Source: Saprospiraceae bacterium
GTDB taxonomy: Bacteria; Bacteroidota; Bacteroidia; Chitinophagales; Saprospiraceae
Length of the DNA: 64,000 bases
Assembly (NCBI GenBank): GCA_016714085.1
Contig: JADJNW010000016.1
Location: 124,001 to 188,000, forward strand
Direction: 5' to 3'
Part shown: piece by piece, positions 18,400 through 27,202 of the stretch
Layout: the number at the start of each line of letters is the position of its first letter
How positions within the stretch are numbered: position 1 is the stretch's first letter
The notes under the pieces: model-generated
Seen by the model: the letters and a program-made list of their open reading frames with translations, nothing else
Told to the model about the DNA's origin: nothing
The model's database searches: none
Made by a program: the position numbers and the translations under genes

Positions 18400-18431
18400 A
18401 AAACCCCGACGAGTTATATCGCCGGGGTTTT
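18400..18431. terminator. Bidirectional Rho-independent-type terminator
   Basis: Inverted repeat AAAACCCCG / CGGGGTTTT separated by a 13-nt loop, with T-rich flanks on both sides. It lies between the converging ends of wecB (+) and mltG (-), so it can end both transcripts. Confidence 0.75.
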
Positions 18432-18460
18432 CTTTTATTTGCCAGGGCATACATATAATA

Positions 18461-19492
18461 TTATCGCAAGCCCCGCGCACGAAGATTCCTTACATATTGC
18501 GCTATGTTTTGCTCATGCTGGGCATTCGTTTTTGCAAAAGCGTGTAGTCCGGTATTATCACCAATGGAACAAAAGAAAATATAATCATGTTCTTCTGCAT
18601 TCAAAACCCCATCAATACTGCTGATGCTCGCCATACAAATAGGACCAGGAGGTAAGCCTTTATAAATATAAGTATTATAAGGTGAATCAAATTTTGTATG
18701 ATAATCGGTTACACGTTTTGTATCAAAATCGCGCCGGGCAAAGACGGCCGTTGGATCCGCTTGTAAAGGCATGCCCAATTTGATACGATTAATATACACT
18801 CCTGCCATACGTCTTTTTTCAGAATTCTGATTGGTCTCTTTTTCTACAATAGACGCCAATGTATAAACCTCCGCTGGCGTTAACCCCAATGTTTCTGCCT
18901 TTTGCCGACGATTTTCTTTCGACCAAAAAGCATCGTGTTCTTTTCCCATTCGTTCTATAAATTGCTGTGGCGTACTATTCCAATACATTTCATAGGTATT
19001 CGGAATAAATAAACTCATCAAATTATCACGATTGTAGCCAATGCTTTGTAAATAAGTATCATCTTGTAATAATGTCCATATCATAAGCGAATCCGGCTCT
19101 ATAAAACGAGCTACTTTAGCAGCTACATTTTCTATCATTCGCTCATTATTGAGTACCACATCCACTGGCGTTTGTGTGCCGCCGCGTAAATGACGAATCA
19201 CCTGAATCATTGACCAACCGGGTTTCAGCTCGTAACGTCCGCCGCGCATGGGATCGCGCTTGTATTGCATCCGTTCAGAAAGCAATGTAAATACTTTTTC
19301 ATTTTTTACAAATCCTTTGTTCATAAGCGAATCAAGTACTTGTTCGTAAGTAGCGCCGGTAGGAATTTTGATATAATAATCGTCTAAAGTAAGTGGTACG
19401 CCGCCACCAAAAATTTTGCTATACACAAAAATACCAGCTGCGATGATGAGTACCAGCAAAAACGCCAGTCTTGTTCTTGAAGATGATTTCAT
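18461..19492 (-). CDS. mltG: Endolytic transglycosylase MltG
   Basis: A 343-residue protein with one N-terminal membrane anchor (residues 9-28) and the YceG/MltG domain. The diagnostic block TLASIVEKETNQNSEKRRMAGVYINR holds the catalytic Glu, and GMPLQADPT plus SPYNTYIYKGLPPGPI follow in the expected order. MltG cleaves nascent peptidoglycan strands at the inner membrane and is thought to set strand length. It is transcribed opposite to the glycan locus. An 8-nt tandem repeat and panB lie upstream. Confidence 0.93.
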   Translation of the reverse strand: MKSSSRTRLAFLLVLIIAAGIFVYSKIFGGGVPLTLDDYYIKIPTGATYEQVLDSLMNKGFVKNEKVFTLLSERMQYKRDPMRGGRYELKPGWSMIQVIRHLRGGTQTPVDVVLNNERMIENVAAKVARFIEPDSLMIWTLLQDDTYLQSIGYNRDNLMSLFIPNTYEMYWNSTPQQFIERMGKEHDAFWSKENRRQKAETLGLTPAEVYTLASIVEKETNQNSEKRRMAGVYINRIKLGMPLQADPTAVFARRDFDTKRVTDYHTKFDSPYNTYIYKGLPPGPICMASISSIDGVLNAEEHDYIFFCSIGDNTGLHAFAKTNAQHEQNIAQYVRNLRARGLR

Positions 19493-19609
19493 TAAAATTA
19501 GTTCCTGTGTTTATGTAATAAAACAAGCTGAAATTGAAAAATTCAACTATTCTTATCAAGATTTTATAAAAAATGCTTTTTTCAGAAAAAATATTATATA
19601 AAACTGCAA

Positions 19610-19648
19610 AAATCACCAAATCACCAAATCACCAAATCACCAAATCAC
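19610..19648. repeat. 8-nt tandem repeat, about 4.9 copies
   Basis: Unit AAATCACC is repeated without interruption from 19610 to 19648 in the gap between mltG (start 19492) and the 3' end of panB (19654). The array ends 6 bp after the panB stop. Such perfect short-unit arrays can vary in copy number. Confidence 0.9.
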
Positions 19649-19653
19649 TTTAA

Positions 19654-20469
19654 TTAATACTGCTCTCGTTCGTTCGGAAAATCCTGCGATTTCACATCTT
19701 TGATGTATTGCTCTACCGCTTCCCTCACTAAATCGAACAAATCAAGATAACGACGCAAAAAACGCGGCTGAAAATCTTTTGTGATGCCCAGCATATCATG
19801 CGTTACCAGCACTTGCCCATCCGTATGCGGTCCAGCGCCAATTCCAATCGTTGGAATCCACAAGCTTTCTGACACTTTCTTCGCCAACTGCGCAGGAATT
19901 TTCTCCAAAACAATCCCAAAACAACCTAATTCTTGCAATAGTTGCGCATCATCCAGAAGTTTTTGAGCTTCTGCATCTTCTTTAGCGCGGACTGTATAAG
20001 TCCCAAATTTGTAAATCGACTGCGGCGTCAAGCCCAAATGTCCCATCACCGGCACGCCGGCCGACAAAATCCGTTTAATGGATTCGGCTACTTCTTCTCC
20101 ACCTTCCAATTTCACTGCATGAGCGCCCGATTCCTTCATGATGCGGATTGTAGATTCCAATGCAATTTTAGAATTGCCTTGATACGAACCAAATGGTAAA
20201 TCCACTACCACTAAGGCTCGCTGCACCGCGCGCACTACCGAAGCGGCATGATAAATCATTTGATCCAACGTAATAGGCAAGGTTGTTTCGTGTCCGGCCA
20301 TTACATTCGACGCAGAATCACCCACCAAAATTACATCGATTCCCCCAGCATCAAGGATGCGTGCCATCGAAAAATCATAACCTGTGAGCACTGCGATCTT
20401 CTCGCTGCTGGCTTTCATCGAATGCAGTACATGAGTGGTAATTCGCTTAACTTCTTTATTTACAGACAT
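19654..20469 (-). CDS. panB: 3-methyl-2-oxobutanoate hydroxymethyltransferase (ketopantoate hydroxymethyltransferase)
   Basis: A 271-residue TIM-barrel enzyme that transfers a hydroxymethyl group from methylene-tetrahydrofolate to 2-ketoisovalerate, the first committed step of pantothenate and CoA synthesis. Signature segments: LTGYDFSMARILDAGGID, VGDSASNVMAGHETTLPITLD with the metal-binding Asp, VKLEGGEE and GHLGLTPQS. I place the start at ATG 20469; a TTG three codons upstream is also in frame. The 3' end abuts an 8-nt tandem repeat. Confidence 0.94.
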   Translation of the reverse strand: MSVNKEVKRITTHVLHSMKASSEKIAVLTGYDFSMARILDAGGIDVILVGDSASNVMAGHETTLPITLDQMIYHAASVVRAVQRALVVVDLPFGSYQGNSKIALESTIRIMKESGAHAVKLEGGEEVAESIKRILSAGVPVMGHLGLTPQSIYKFGTYTVRAKEDAEAQKLLDDAQLLQELGCFGIVLEKIPAQLAKKVSESLWIPTIGIGAGPHTDGQVLVTHDMLGITKDFQPRFLRRYLDLFDLVREAVEQYIKDVKSQDFPNEREQY

Positions 20470-20476
20470 TTCCTTC

Positions 20477-20511
20477 AAATTTGAAATTTGAAATGAGAAA
20501 TTTGAAAAATT
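20477..20511. repeat. Short AT-rich 7-nt periodic repeat upstream of panB
   Basis: On the + strand AAATTTG recurs at a 7-nt period with one degenerate unit (AAATGAG), just upstream of the panB start. It may overlap the panB promoter region. No clear -33/-7 pair was found there. Confidence 0.6.
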
Positions 20512-20649
20512 GGCTTCGCATTTCTTTAATGGCGAAAGATATTAAATCTCTGAGAAATTTAATATAAACGCTTTGGTCGGCTGATTGCCACAGTCATTCG
20601 GTAATTTGTTTGTATTTTTTTTACTTTTGCCAATGTAAAAGTTTATTAA

Positions 20650-21680
20650 ATGAAACTAATTCATCATTTCATCACCCCATTATCCCTTCACCTTATCGCC
20701 CTTTCTCTTGGTCTCTTGGTCATCTCTTGCTCCACCGATTTTGAATTGGAAGCAGCTTGGAAGGACATTCCGGTTGCCTACGGATTTTTATCAAAACAAG
20801 ATACGGCTCATTATATCCGTGTAGAAAAAGCTTTCCTTCAAGCTGGCGGTGATGCTGAGAAAATAGCGCAAATCGCGGATTCGCTTTATTATGACGACAA
20901 AGTGCAAGTACAGCTCCAACGCGTGAGCAATGGACAAACTTTTACACTACAACGCATAGATGGTGCGGCAGATGGCTACCCGCGCAAAGAGGGCATTTTT
21001 GCAACAGTACCTAATATTTTATATAAAATCCGCGCCTCGGAAATCCAACTCAAAGCAGGAGAAACAATTCGACTCATCATCAATCGAGGTGAAAATACCG
21101 TGCCTGTAACAGCAGAAACGACTATTTTGAGCGAGATAGAACCGCGCGAAAGCAATCCTTTCAGTCCAGTGAACTTTGGCTACGATCGCAATGTGAGCTT
21201 TGCCTGGGATACCGATGTTTCGGCGCAAATTTTTGAATTGCGCTTGATTTTATATTACTTAGAATCTGCGCCTGGAAATCCCAATAATTTAATGCCCAAA
21301 AACCTTACCTGGACTGTGAATGACGAAATTCTTCGTGAAGACAACGGCTCTAATCGAATTTCTTATACCATCAAAGGAGAAGAATTATATAAATTTTTGC
21401 AATCCAGTCTCGAACCCGTCAGCGACCGTATTCGTATTTTTGATTCTTTCGATATTCAAATCACTGGGGCAGGGGAGGAGTTGGTAGAATTGTTGCAAGT
21501 TTCCAGAGCCAATTCCGGCATTACCAGTTCACAATCCATTCCCATTTATACCAACCTTTCTGAGGGACGTGGCATTTTTCTTCCCGTGCTTACGTGGCGC
21601 GCACAGGGCTTACGCTCAATTCCTCCTCTCAGGATTCTTTGAGAAATGGCGTTTATACTCGAAATCTGAATTTTCAATAA
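20650..21680 (+). CDS. DUF4249-type lipoprotein, one frameshift near the 3' end
   Basis: A lipoprotein signal with a C-terminal lipobox (LGLLVISC) precedes FELEAAWKDIPVAYGFLS, the typical opening of Bacteroidota DUF4249-like surface lipoproteins. The family often lies near TonB-dependent systems; its role is unknown. The first frame stops at 21642 after an atypical tail. Adding one T to the T5 run at 21575-21579 gives GRGIFSSRAYVARTGLTLNS and ends at 21680, the family's usual terminal GxGIFSSR pattern. Intact length would be about 343 residues. It lies divergent to panB. Confidence 0.75.
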
Positions 21681-21855
21681 TCATGTTGTGATGTACTGAT
21701 TTTGTGGTTTGGTGGAGGGAATCGCCTCATCACCATATATCTTCCCTGCCGTTTTGTCACCTTTCTCAATTTTTCCTGTCAGTCGTTCTTGAAAATTCGC
21801 TTGATTTTGTTCAAAAATGACAATTTGACCCTCATTTTCATAGAAAAGCCTGCCT

Positions 21856-21870
21856 TGGCACAAGCCTTGA
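21856..21870 (+). promoter_or_regulatory. Candidate sigma-54 (RpoN) promoter of dnaK
   Basis: TGGCAC at 21856-21861, five bases, then TTGA at 21867-21870 closely matches the -24/-12 consensus TGGCAC-N5-TTGC except for the final C. The element is 56 bp before the dnaK ATG, in a 246-bp intergenic stretch that otherwise shows no obvious -33/-7 pair. Confidence 0.5.
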
Positions 21871-21926
21871 TGGTACAAAACCGTTGACCGTTAAATTTTA
21901 AAAGACCAACAAAACAAAAGCATATC

Positions 21927-23836
21927 ATGGGTAAAATTATAGGTATAGACTTAGGAACAACCAACTCCTGCGTAGCGGTGATGGAAGGGAATGAGCCGGT
22001 GGTGATTCCCAACGACGAAGGTCGCAGAACGACCCCATCGGTAGTGGGTTTCATGGACAACGGCGAGCGCAAAATCGGCGACCCCGCCAAGCGTCAGGCG
22101 ATCACCAATCCGCAGCGTACGGTTTTTTCTATAAAACGTTTTATGGGTCGGCGCTTCGGCGAAGTGACCACCGAGGCAGGCGCGTGCCTTATAAAGTAGT
22201 GAAAGGCGAAAATGACACCGTGCGTGTGGATATTGACGGTCGCCAGTATACTGCCCAGGAAATTTCTGCGATGATTCTTCAAAAAATGAAGAAAACAGCT
22301 GAAGATTTTCTTGGTCAGGAAGTAACGGAAGCAGTAGTAACCGTTCCAGCATATTTTAATGACTCGCAACGCCAGGCTACCAAAGAAGCTGGTGAAATTG
22401 CGGGGTTGAATATTCGTCGTATTATCAATGAGCCAACCGCTGCCGCTTTGGCGTATGGTTTGGACAAGCGCAATAAAGACGTAACCATTGCAGTATATGA
22501 CTTGGGTGGCGGTACATTTGATATTTCCATCCTCGAATTGGGTGATGGCGTGTTTGAAGTGAAATCAACCAATGGTGACACGCATCTTGGTGGTGATGAC
22601 TTTGATCAGGTGATTATCGACTGGCTGGCGGATGCTTTCAAAGAGCAGGAAAATATGGACTTGCGCAAAGACCCGATGGCTTTGCAACGCTTGAAAGATG
22701 CTGCTGAAAAAGCAAAAATTGAATTATCCGCTTCCAGCGAAACCGAAATTAACCTGCCGTATATCACTGCCAAAGACGGTGTGCCGAAGCACTTGGTGCA
22801 GAAGCTGACCCGCGCTAAATTTGAGCAACTGATTGATAATCTGGTAGAAAGAACATTAGAGCCTTGTCGCCTTGCTGTGAAAGACGCGGGCTTATCCAAA
22901 GACGATATCCACGAAATAATTTTGGTGGGCGGTTCTACCCGTATCCCGAAAATTCAGCAAGCGGTAGAAGAGTTCTTTGGCAAAAAACCAAATAAAGGTG
23001 TGAACCCCGACGAAGTAGTAGCCGTAGGTGCTGCGATCCAGGGTGGTGTATTGAGTGGTGACGTACAAGATGTACTCTTGCTCGACGTGACCCCACTTTC
23101 CATGGGTATCGAAACGATGGGCAATATGTACGACGTAGTGATCGAATCGAATACAACCATTCCGACTAAAAAATCGAAGGTGTATTCCACCGCTTCTGAT
23201 AACCAACCTTCGGTGGAAATTCATATCCTGCAAGGGGAACGCCCGATGGCAAAAGACAACCGTACGATTGGTCGCTTTATCCTCGATGGTATTCCACCAG
23301 CGCCACGCGGTCTTCCACAAATCGAAGTTGTATTCGACATTGATGCCAACGGTATCTTAAATGTTTCTGCGAAAGACAAAGGCACTGGCAAAGAGCAGAA
23401 GATTCGCATCGAAGCTTCCACCGGTTTGTCAAAAGAAGAAATTGAAAAAATGAAGGCGGAAGCCGCTGCTAATGCTGACAGCGACCGTGAAGCACGCGAG
23501 CGCGCCGAAAAGCTGAACATGGCGGATACGCTGGCATTCCAGACAGAGAAGCAGTTGAAAGAATACGGCGACAAGATTCCGGCACACAAGAAAGAAGCGA
23601 TTGAAACCGCGCTGAATGATCTGAAAGAAGCGCATAAGTCACAAGACCTTAACCGCATTGACAGTGCTACCGAAGCACTCAATAGCGCATGGCAGGCAGC
23701 CAGCCAGGAAATGTACCAAGCCACTCAGGAACAGCCAAATGCTGCTGATGGCAATGGCGCACAAGAAGGCAGCGCGACTGATGCCGAGGACGTGACCGAT
23801 GTAGAATACGAAGAAGTAAACAATAAAGACAAGTAA
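21927..23836 (+). CDS. dnaK: Chaperone DnaK (Hsp70), one frameshift
   Basis: The N-terminal ATPase domain begins GKIIGIDLGTTNSCVAVMEG and continues through VYDLGGGTFDISILELGDG and LVGGSTRIPKIQQAVEEFFG. The substrate domain includes LLLDVTPLSMGIETMG, and the tail is acidic with the expected Ala/Gly/Asp-rich end. The frame breaks near 22180: the upstream frame ends EAGACLIK and the downstream one resumes VPYKVVKGENDTVRVDIDG. Adding one C gives EAGRVPYKVV, the family sequence. Intact length is ~636 residues. DnaK is normally indispensable under stress, so this break is best read as a sequence error. Transcription probably ends at the hairpin just downstream. Confidence 0.95.
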
Positions 23837-23863
23837 TTTACTTGTAGTGAAAATTAGGAAAAG

Positions 23864-23896
23864 AAAGCCTTTCTGCGCACGCGGGAGGGCTTTTTT
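23864..23896 (+). terminator. Rho-independent-type terminator after dnaK
   Basis: AAAGCC (23864-23869) pairs with GGCTTT (23888-23893), with additional G/C pairing possible in the loop, followed by an uninterrupted T tract. It starts 28 bp after the dnaK stop. Confidence 0.65.
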
Positions 23897-23935
23897 ATTG
23901 GAAATTGCACTTCTGGTATTCGACGTCGAAGCAAA

Positions 23936-24081
23936 TGAAGGCAATGTTTCCTTTCTGCATAGAAATGTTCCTCTTCATCATAGAAACATTCACTCTCCGG
24001 ATAGCAAATTTTGTGCTCCAGGTAGGAAGTTTCCTATCTCAGATAGGAACGTTGCCATGCAAAGACCCAACGTTGAGTAGG
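23936..24081. repeat. Degenerate 21-nt periodic repeat array
   Basis: Six to seven head-to-tail units of 21 nt share the core AGRAAnnTTYC (for example starts AGAAATGTTCC, AGAAACATTCA, AGGAAGTTTCC, AGGAACGTTGC). No gene is supported here; open frames across it read as imperfect heptapeptides only because the period is a multiple of three. It fills most of the 308-bp gap between dnaK and the next CDS. Confidence 0.75.
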
Positions 24082-24143
24082 AGAGGGGCATTTTTGTATT
24101 AAAAGATAGGAATTGTTGAGTATTTCAGAACGCCTTAGTTCTC

Positions 24144-24533
24144 TTAATTCCTTTTACCTTCCAAACGATCCACATATTCCACATCGCCGAGGCGCACTTT
24201 GATAGGAAACTTGGCGGCTTGCTCCATTTTTACTTCGATTTTGCAGAAAATAGGGAGGTGCTCGTAGCGATGGAGATTTGGGATGTTGGAATTGGTGTAA
24301 AGGCTTATGGGCTTATAGGGGGATAGGTTTAAAGGTAAATGGTAAATATTAAATAGAATATTGGAATGTTGGAATATTGGAGTTTTGGAATATTGGAAGG
24401 GTGGAATGTTGGAAAAAGAAGTACTCATTTCCTGGCGCAATTCGGGAATCGATTTGCTGGCAATTTGAGCATTAATATTATAAAAAATTAAGAAGCAAAC
24501 TAAAGTCAGAAAGCTTTTACGAGCTTTTTTCAA
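24144..24533 (-). CDS. Small secreted protein with an internal repeat insertion
   Basis: A TTG start at 24533 gives MKKARKSFLTLVCFLIFYN plus INAQ, a clean signal peptide, then ASKSIPELRQEMSTSF. The C-terminus EHLPIFCKIEVKMEQAAKFP, then IKVRLGDVEYVDRLEGK, resembles a small conserved Bacteroidota family of unknown function. Between them, at roughly 24270-24415, about 47 residues are encoded by low-complexity DNA made largely of 8-nt units (GGAATATT-like on the + strand). This stretch looks like an in-frame insertion of intergenic repeat DNA. The start lies 23 bp after the end of the methyltransferase gene, so the two may be co-transcribed. Longer in-frame extensions upstream overlap that gene and are not favoured. 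Confidence 0.6.
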   Translation of the reverse strand: MKKARKSFLTLVCFLIFYNINAQIASKSIPELRQEMSTSFSNIPPFQYSKTPIFQHSNILFNIYHLPLNLSPYKPISLYTNSNIPNLHRYEHLPIFCKIEVKMEQAAKFPIKVRLGDVEYVDRLEGKRN

Positions 24534-24555
24534 CTTTCTAATTTCAAATTTCTGA

Positions 24556-25651
24556 CTACTCCCGACTACCTTCATATAATTCATATTTCTGAAATTTACA
24601 TTCCAATGAACCATTAAATAACGTCATTTTTTGCGAAGGACGCAAGCCGATATGCTTCAAAGCTTCCTGATTGGAAGAAATAAGCCAGGCTTCATAGCCT
24701 GCAAATGCTTGCTTGAGGCGGTCACCGATCATTTTATAAAATGCTTCGATTTCATCTTCTTTCAGGCGCTCATCGTAAGGCGGATTCGTAATCACCATAC
24801 CCGGTGGCGTCGGTGGCACGAGTTTTTCGATGGATTGTTTTTCTACTTTGATACCTTGCCCTTCCAGATGTGCCGAGAAAATATTCTGTGCACTCACGCG
24901 TACTGCTCGCATATCCTTATCAAAACCGAAGATATCACATTGTAAAGGAGTAATTTGCGCTTTAGCTTTATCTACAATATCTTCCCAGAGTCTTTTATCA
25001 AAATCGCGCCATTTCATAAAACCAAAGGCTTGACGGTGCAATTGTGGCGGCGCATGCGTTGCAAATAAAGCCGCTTCGATTATCAAAGTTCCCGAACCGC
25101 ACATCGGATCTACAAAAGTCGTTTTTCCGTCCCAGCCGGAAAGCAGAATCATCCCAGCCGCAAGCACTTCATTGATGGGCGCTTCGAGCGTATTGGCGCG
25201 GTAGCCGCGTTTGTGCAAAGAATCGGCTGTGCTATCGAGCGAAAGCGAGCATTGATCTTGATTGATGTGCAAATTTACACGCAGGTGCGGGAATTCGGTA
25301 TTGACGTCGGGTCTGCGGCCTTTGATGTTGCGAAAATAGTCGGCAATGGCGTCTTTGACTTTGAGCGCCGCGAATTTTGAATGTCGAAATATCTCGGAAC
25401 TGGCGGTTGCGTCCACCGCGAAGGTTTTATCCACGTCCAAGTACTGTTCCCAGGAGATGCGGAGAATTTTTTTGTACAATTCTTCGGGGCTTTTGGCAAT
25501 AAAATCCTGCAAATGCACCAACACCCGCAGCGCAGTGCGCAATCAAACTCCACGCCCGCTTGAGTTCTTTGACCTCCTTGCCGCCCAGTTGCCTGATTTC
25601 TTCCGCAAGCACCCCTTCCAGCCCCTGCATGGTTTTGATGATGATTTTCAC
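24556..25651 (-). CDS. THUMP-domain class I SAM RNA methyltransferase, frame broken near the N-terminus
   Basis: A GTG start at 25651 gives MKIIIKTMQGLEGVLAEEI, the usual opening of RlmL-type 23S rRNA guanine-N2 methyltransferases. From about 25542 a second frame runs LRTALRVLVHLQDF through the THUMP region to the methyltransferase domain, with VDPMCGSGTLIIEAALFA (motif I) and VITNPPYDERL (catalytic NPPY). The frames are joined near 25540-25553. Compared with the family, about a dozen residues between KRA(V)EF and LRTAL are also missing, so the break includes a short deletion as well as a shift. It may be real decay or an assembly collapse. Confidence 0.82.
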
Positions 25652-25776
25652 AAATGAAAGTGATTTTTGGTAAAGGTAAGTGGAAATTGGTCTGTAGCAA
25701 ATAATAAGTGTAATTCTATCTTTAAGTCTTCGAAGAAAAGGTGAAAACAGGAGTATATATTACAAACTATTTTTCT

Positions 25777-26328
25777 TTATTTATTGGTGTTACTTGATAA
25801 AGTGTCAGTACTTAAATTACCTTCAACTATTGTATTATTTTGATTATTAGTAGAAGCTTTAAGTACAGAAATGCTATCCTTTAAAGATTTGTTTTCTCTT
25901 CGCAATTCTATGTTTTGTTTGTCTGAATACATATTACCGAAGAAAAATCCAATAGTAATGAGTCCTGGTAAGCCAAGGCTTATAATCGCCCAAAGTGCTG
26001 TGTCGCCAAGACGGCTTAAGAAATTTATTTTAGGTTTTTTATATAATCCTTTGTCTTCGAGTGTTTCAATGCAATTATCAAGAAATTTTATGGCCTGTTT
26101 TGGCTTTTCAGATAGCCAACGTTTAATATCTTCTTCGGAATCCCAATTAGATGATCTAACATAAAACTTAAATTGTTTTATGAAACCATATTCAAGGGAG
26201 TGGTCACCAAAAAAATCTTTGATAAAAGAAGCAGTTTGAGATACCCAATTTTCATCATTGTAGTGTTTGGGGTCAGTCAGTTTATTGCGCTGCTTTTTAA
26301 GAATAGCTATAGCCTTTTTAACAGTCAT
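25777..26328 (-). CDS. Hypothetical membrane protein with C-terminal coiled coil
   Basis: A 183-residue protein I do not recognise. Residues 1-105 are charged and helical (MTVKKAIAILKKQRNKL; DSEEDIKRWLSEKPKQAIKFL). A single membrane segment spans about residues 111-130 (ALWAIISLGLPGLITIGFFF). Residues ~138-160 read as a coiled coil (ELRRENKSLKDSISVLKAS), and the end is Asn/Thr/Ser rich. It sits 61 bp downstream of xisI on the same strand. Whether it belongs functionally to that pair is unknown. The ~120 bp between this gene and the methyltransferase start are AT-rich without visible features. Confidence 0.7.
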   Translation of the reverse strand: MTVKKAIAILKKQRNKLTDPKHYNDENWVSQTASFIKDFFGDHSLEYGFIKQFKFYVRSSNWDSEEDIKRWLSEKPKQAIKFLDNCIETLEDKGLYKKPKINFLSRLGDTALWAIISLGLPGLITIGFFFGNMYSDKQNIELRRENKSLKDSISVLKASTNNQNNTIVEGNLSTDTLSSNTNK

Positions 26329-26388
26329 TTTGCTTTTATTTTCTGAAGCACATAAGTATTTTCTTAAAGTATTTTGTAACTATTAAAA

Positions 26389-26724
26389 TTATGCCACTGC
26401 ATATTCCGAATACGCCCTAAGCTCCGGCGGCAGGAAGCCAATCACAATATCGCTTTTAGGCACGTCTTGCGCTTCCAGCATTTCGCCGACTTCCCATTCG
26501 GTCATATTTTGTTGTATCCATATTTTGCCATCAATAATATCGAAATGTAAAGGGCAGTCATGCACAAAACGATCCCCTTCCCAGCCAATAGTCACTACCT
26601 GGTAGCGATGATTTTCTTTATCGGCTATTAATTCATTACCGCCTTTTACATTGGCATAAGTAATTTGTGCGTATTCATTAAGTATATTTAAAATAGCCGC
26701 TTCGTATTTTTTTATTTTATCCAT
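26389..26724 (-). CDS. xisI: XisI-like protein (fdxN element excision controlling factor family)
   Basis: A 111-residue protein matching the XisI family: MDKIKKYEAAILNILNEYAQ, DKENHRYQVVTIGWEGDRFV, HFDIIDGKIWIQQNMTEWEV and the terminal DIVIGFLPPELRAYSEYAVA. XisI was named as a factor required for excision of the fdxN element in heterocysts; most homologues are in cyanobacteria and occur next to XisH. No excisable element or recombinase is visible here, so the original role need not apply. It overlaps xisH by 13 bp. Confidence 0.87.
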   Translation of the reverse strand: MDKIKKYEAAILNILNEYAQITYANVKGGNELIADKENHRYQVVTIGWEGDRFVHDCPLHFDIIDGKIWIQQNMTEWEVGEMLEAQDVPKSDIVIGFLPPELRAYSEYAVA

Positions 26725-27125
26725 TTTGTAATGATTTGTGAATGCTGATCATAAATAATAATTTTGAAATCCTCGTCTTGTATCAATTGCTGAATGACGG
26801 ATTCTTCAAAAAAACGATTGAAAATGCTTTTCGGTATTGCCAGAAATAACATTCGCTCCGGCTGCATTTCTTTTAAAACACTTCGATAGATGACATATTT
26901 TCCTACTGCCTCGTATAATGCGGTAATAAACGATGGGCTACCAAAAGTTTTTATCTCAACGGCAATTTTGTCTGCGCCTCGTTCTGCGGCAATCACGCGC
27001 TCTGCTCCCAAATCAATCTGTACTTGTAGTTTTCCTATTTTGAATGAAAGCGGATCATCCGTAATTTGCCAACCGTCACTTTCCAAGGCCAACCGCACCT
27101 CGTCGTGAAATTTATCTCTTGCCAT
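26712..27125 (-). CDS. xisH: XisH-like protein (PD-(D/E)xK nuclease-like)
   Basis: A 137-residue XisH family protein. MARDKFHDEVRLALESDGW opens it and QIDLGAERVIAAERGADKIA precedes VEIKTFGSPS, which together give the Asp...Glu-x-Lys arrangement of PD-(D/E)xK nuclease folds. TALYEAVGKYVIYRSVL follows, as in the family. XisH is nearly always paired with XisI and the pair has been discussed as a mobile, possibly toxin-antitoxin-like unit (inference). It is the upstream member of a two-gene overlapping operon. Confidence 0.87.
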   Translation of the reverse strand: MARDKFHDEVRLALESDGWQITDDPLSFKIGKLQVQIDLGAERVIAAERGADKIAVEIKTFGSPSFITALYEAVGKYVIYRSVLKEMQPERMLFLAIPKSIFNRFFEESVIQQLIQDEDFKIIIYDQHSQIITKWIK

Positions 27126-27202
27126 CCATTACCTTTTACTTCAAAGATACAAATGACTACAATGGTTCGCAAATATTATTTAAAATTTAGTCACGTAATA
27201 TT

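Noticed and set aside
18397..18624. ORF antisense to mltG (75 aa)
   Set aside because: It overlaps the terminator and mltG coding sequence and lacks similarity to known proteins.
22170..22190. Programmed ribosomal frameshift in dnaK
   Set aside because: No slippery site or downstream structure is evident, dnaK is not known to use one, and many other genes show the same kind of homopolymer-type loss.
21951..23944. Several long antisense ORFs opposite dnaK
   Set aside because: They are shadows caused by the high-quality coding strand of dnaK; none has a recognisable domain.
24144..24614. Longer start at 24614 for the small secreted protein
   Set aside because: It would overlap the methyltransferase 3' end and hide the signal peptide that begins at the TTG at 24533.
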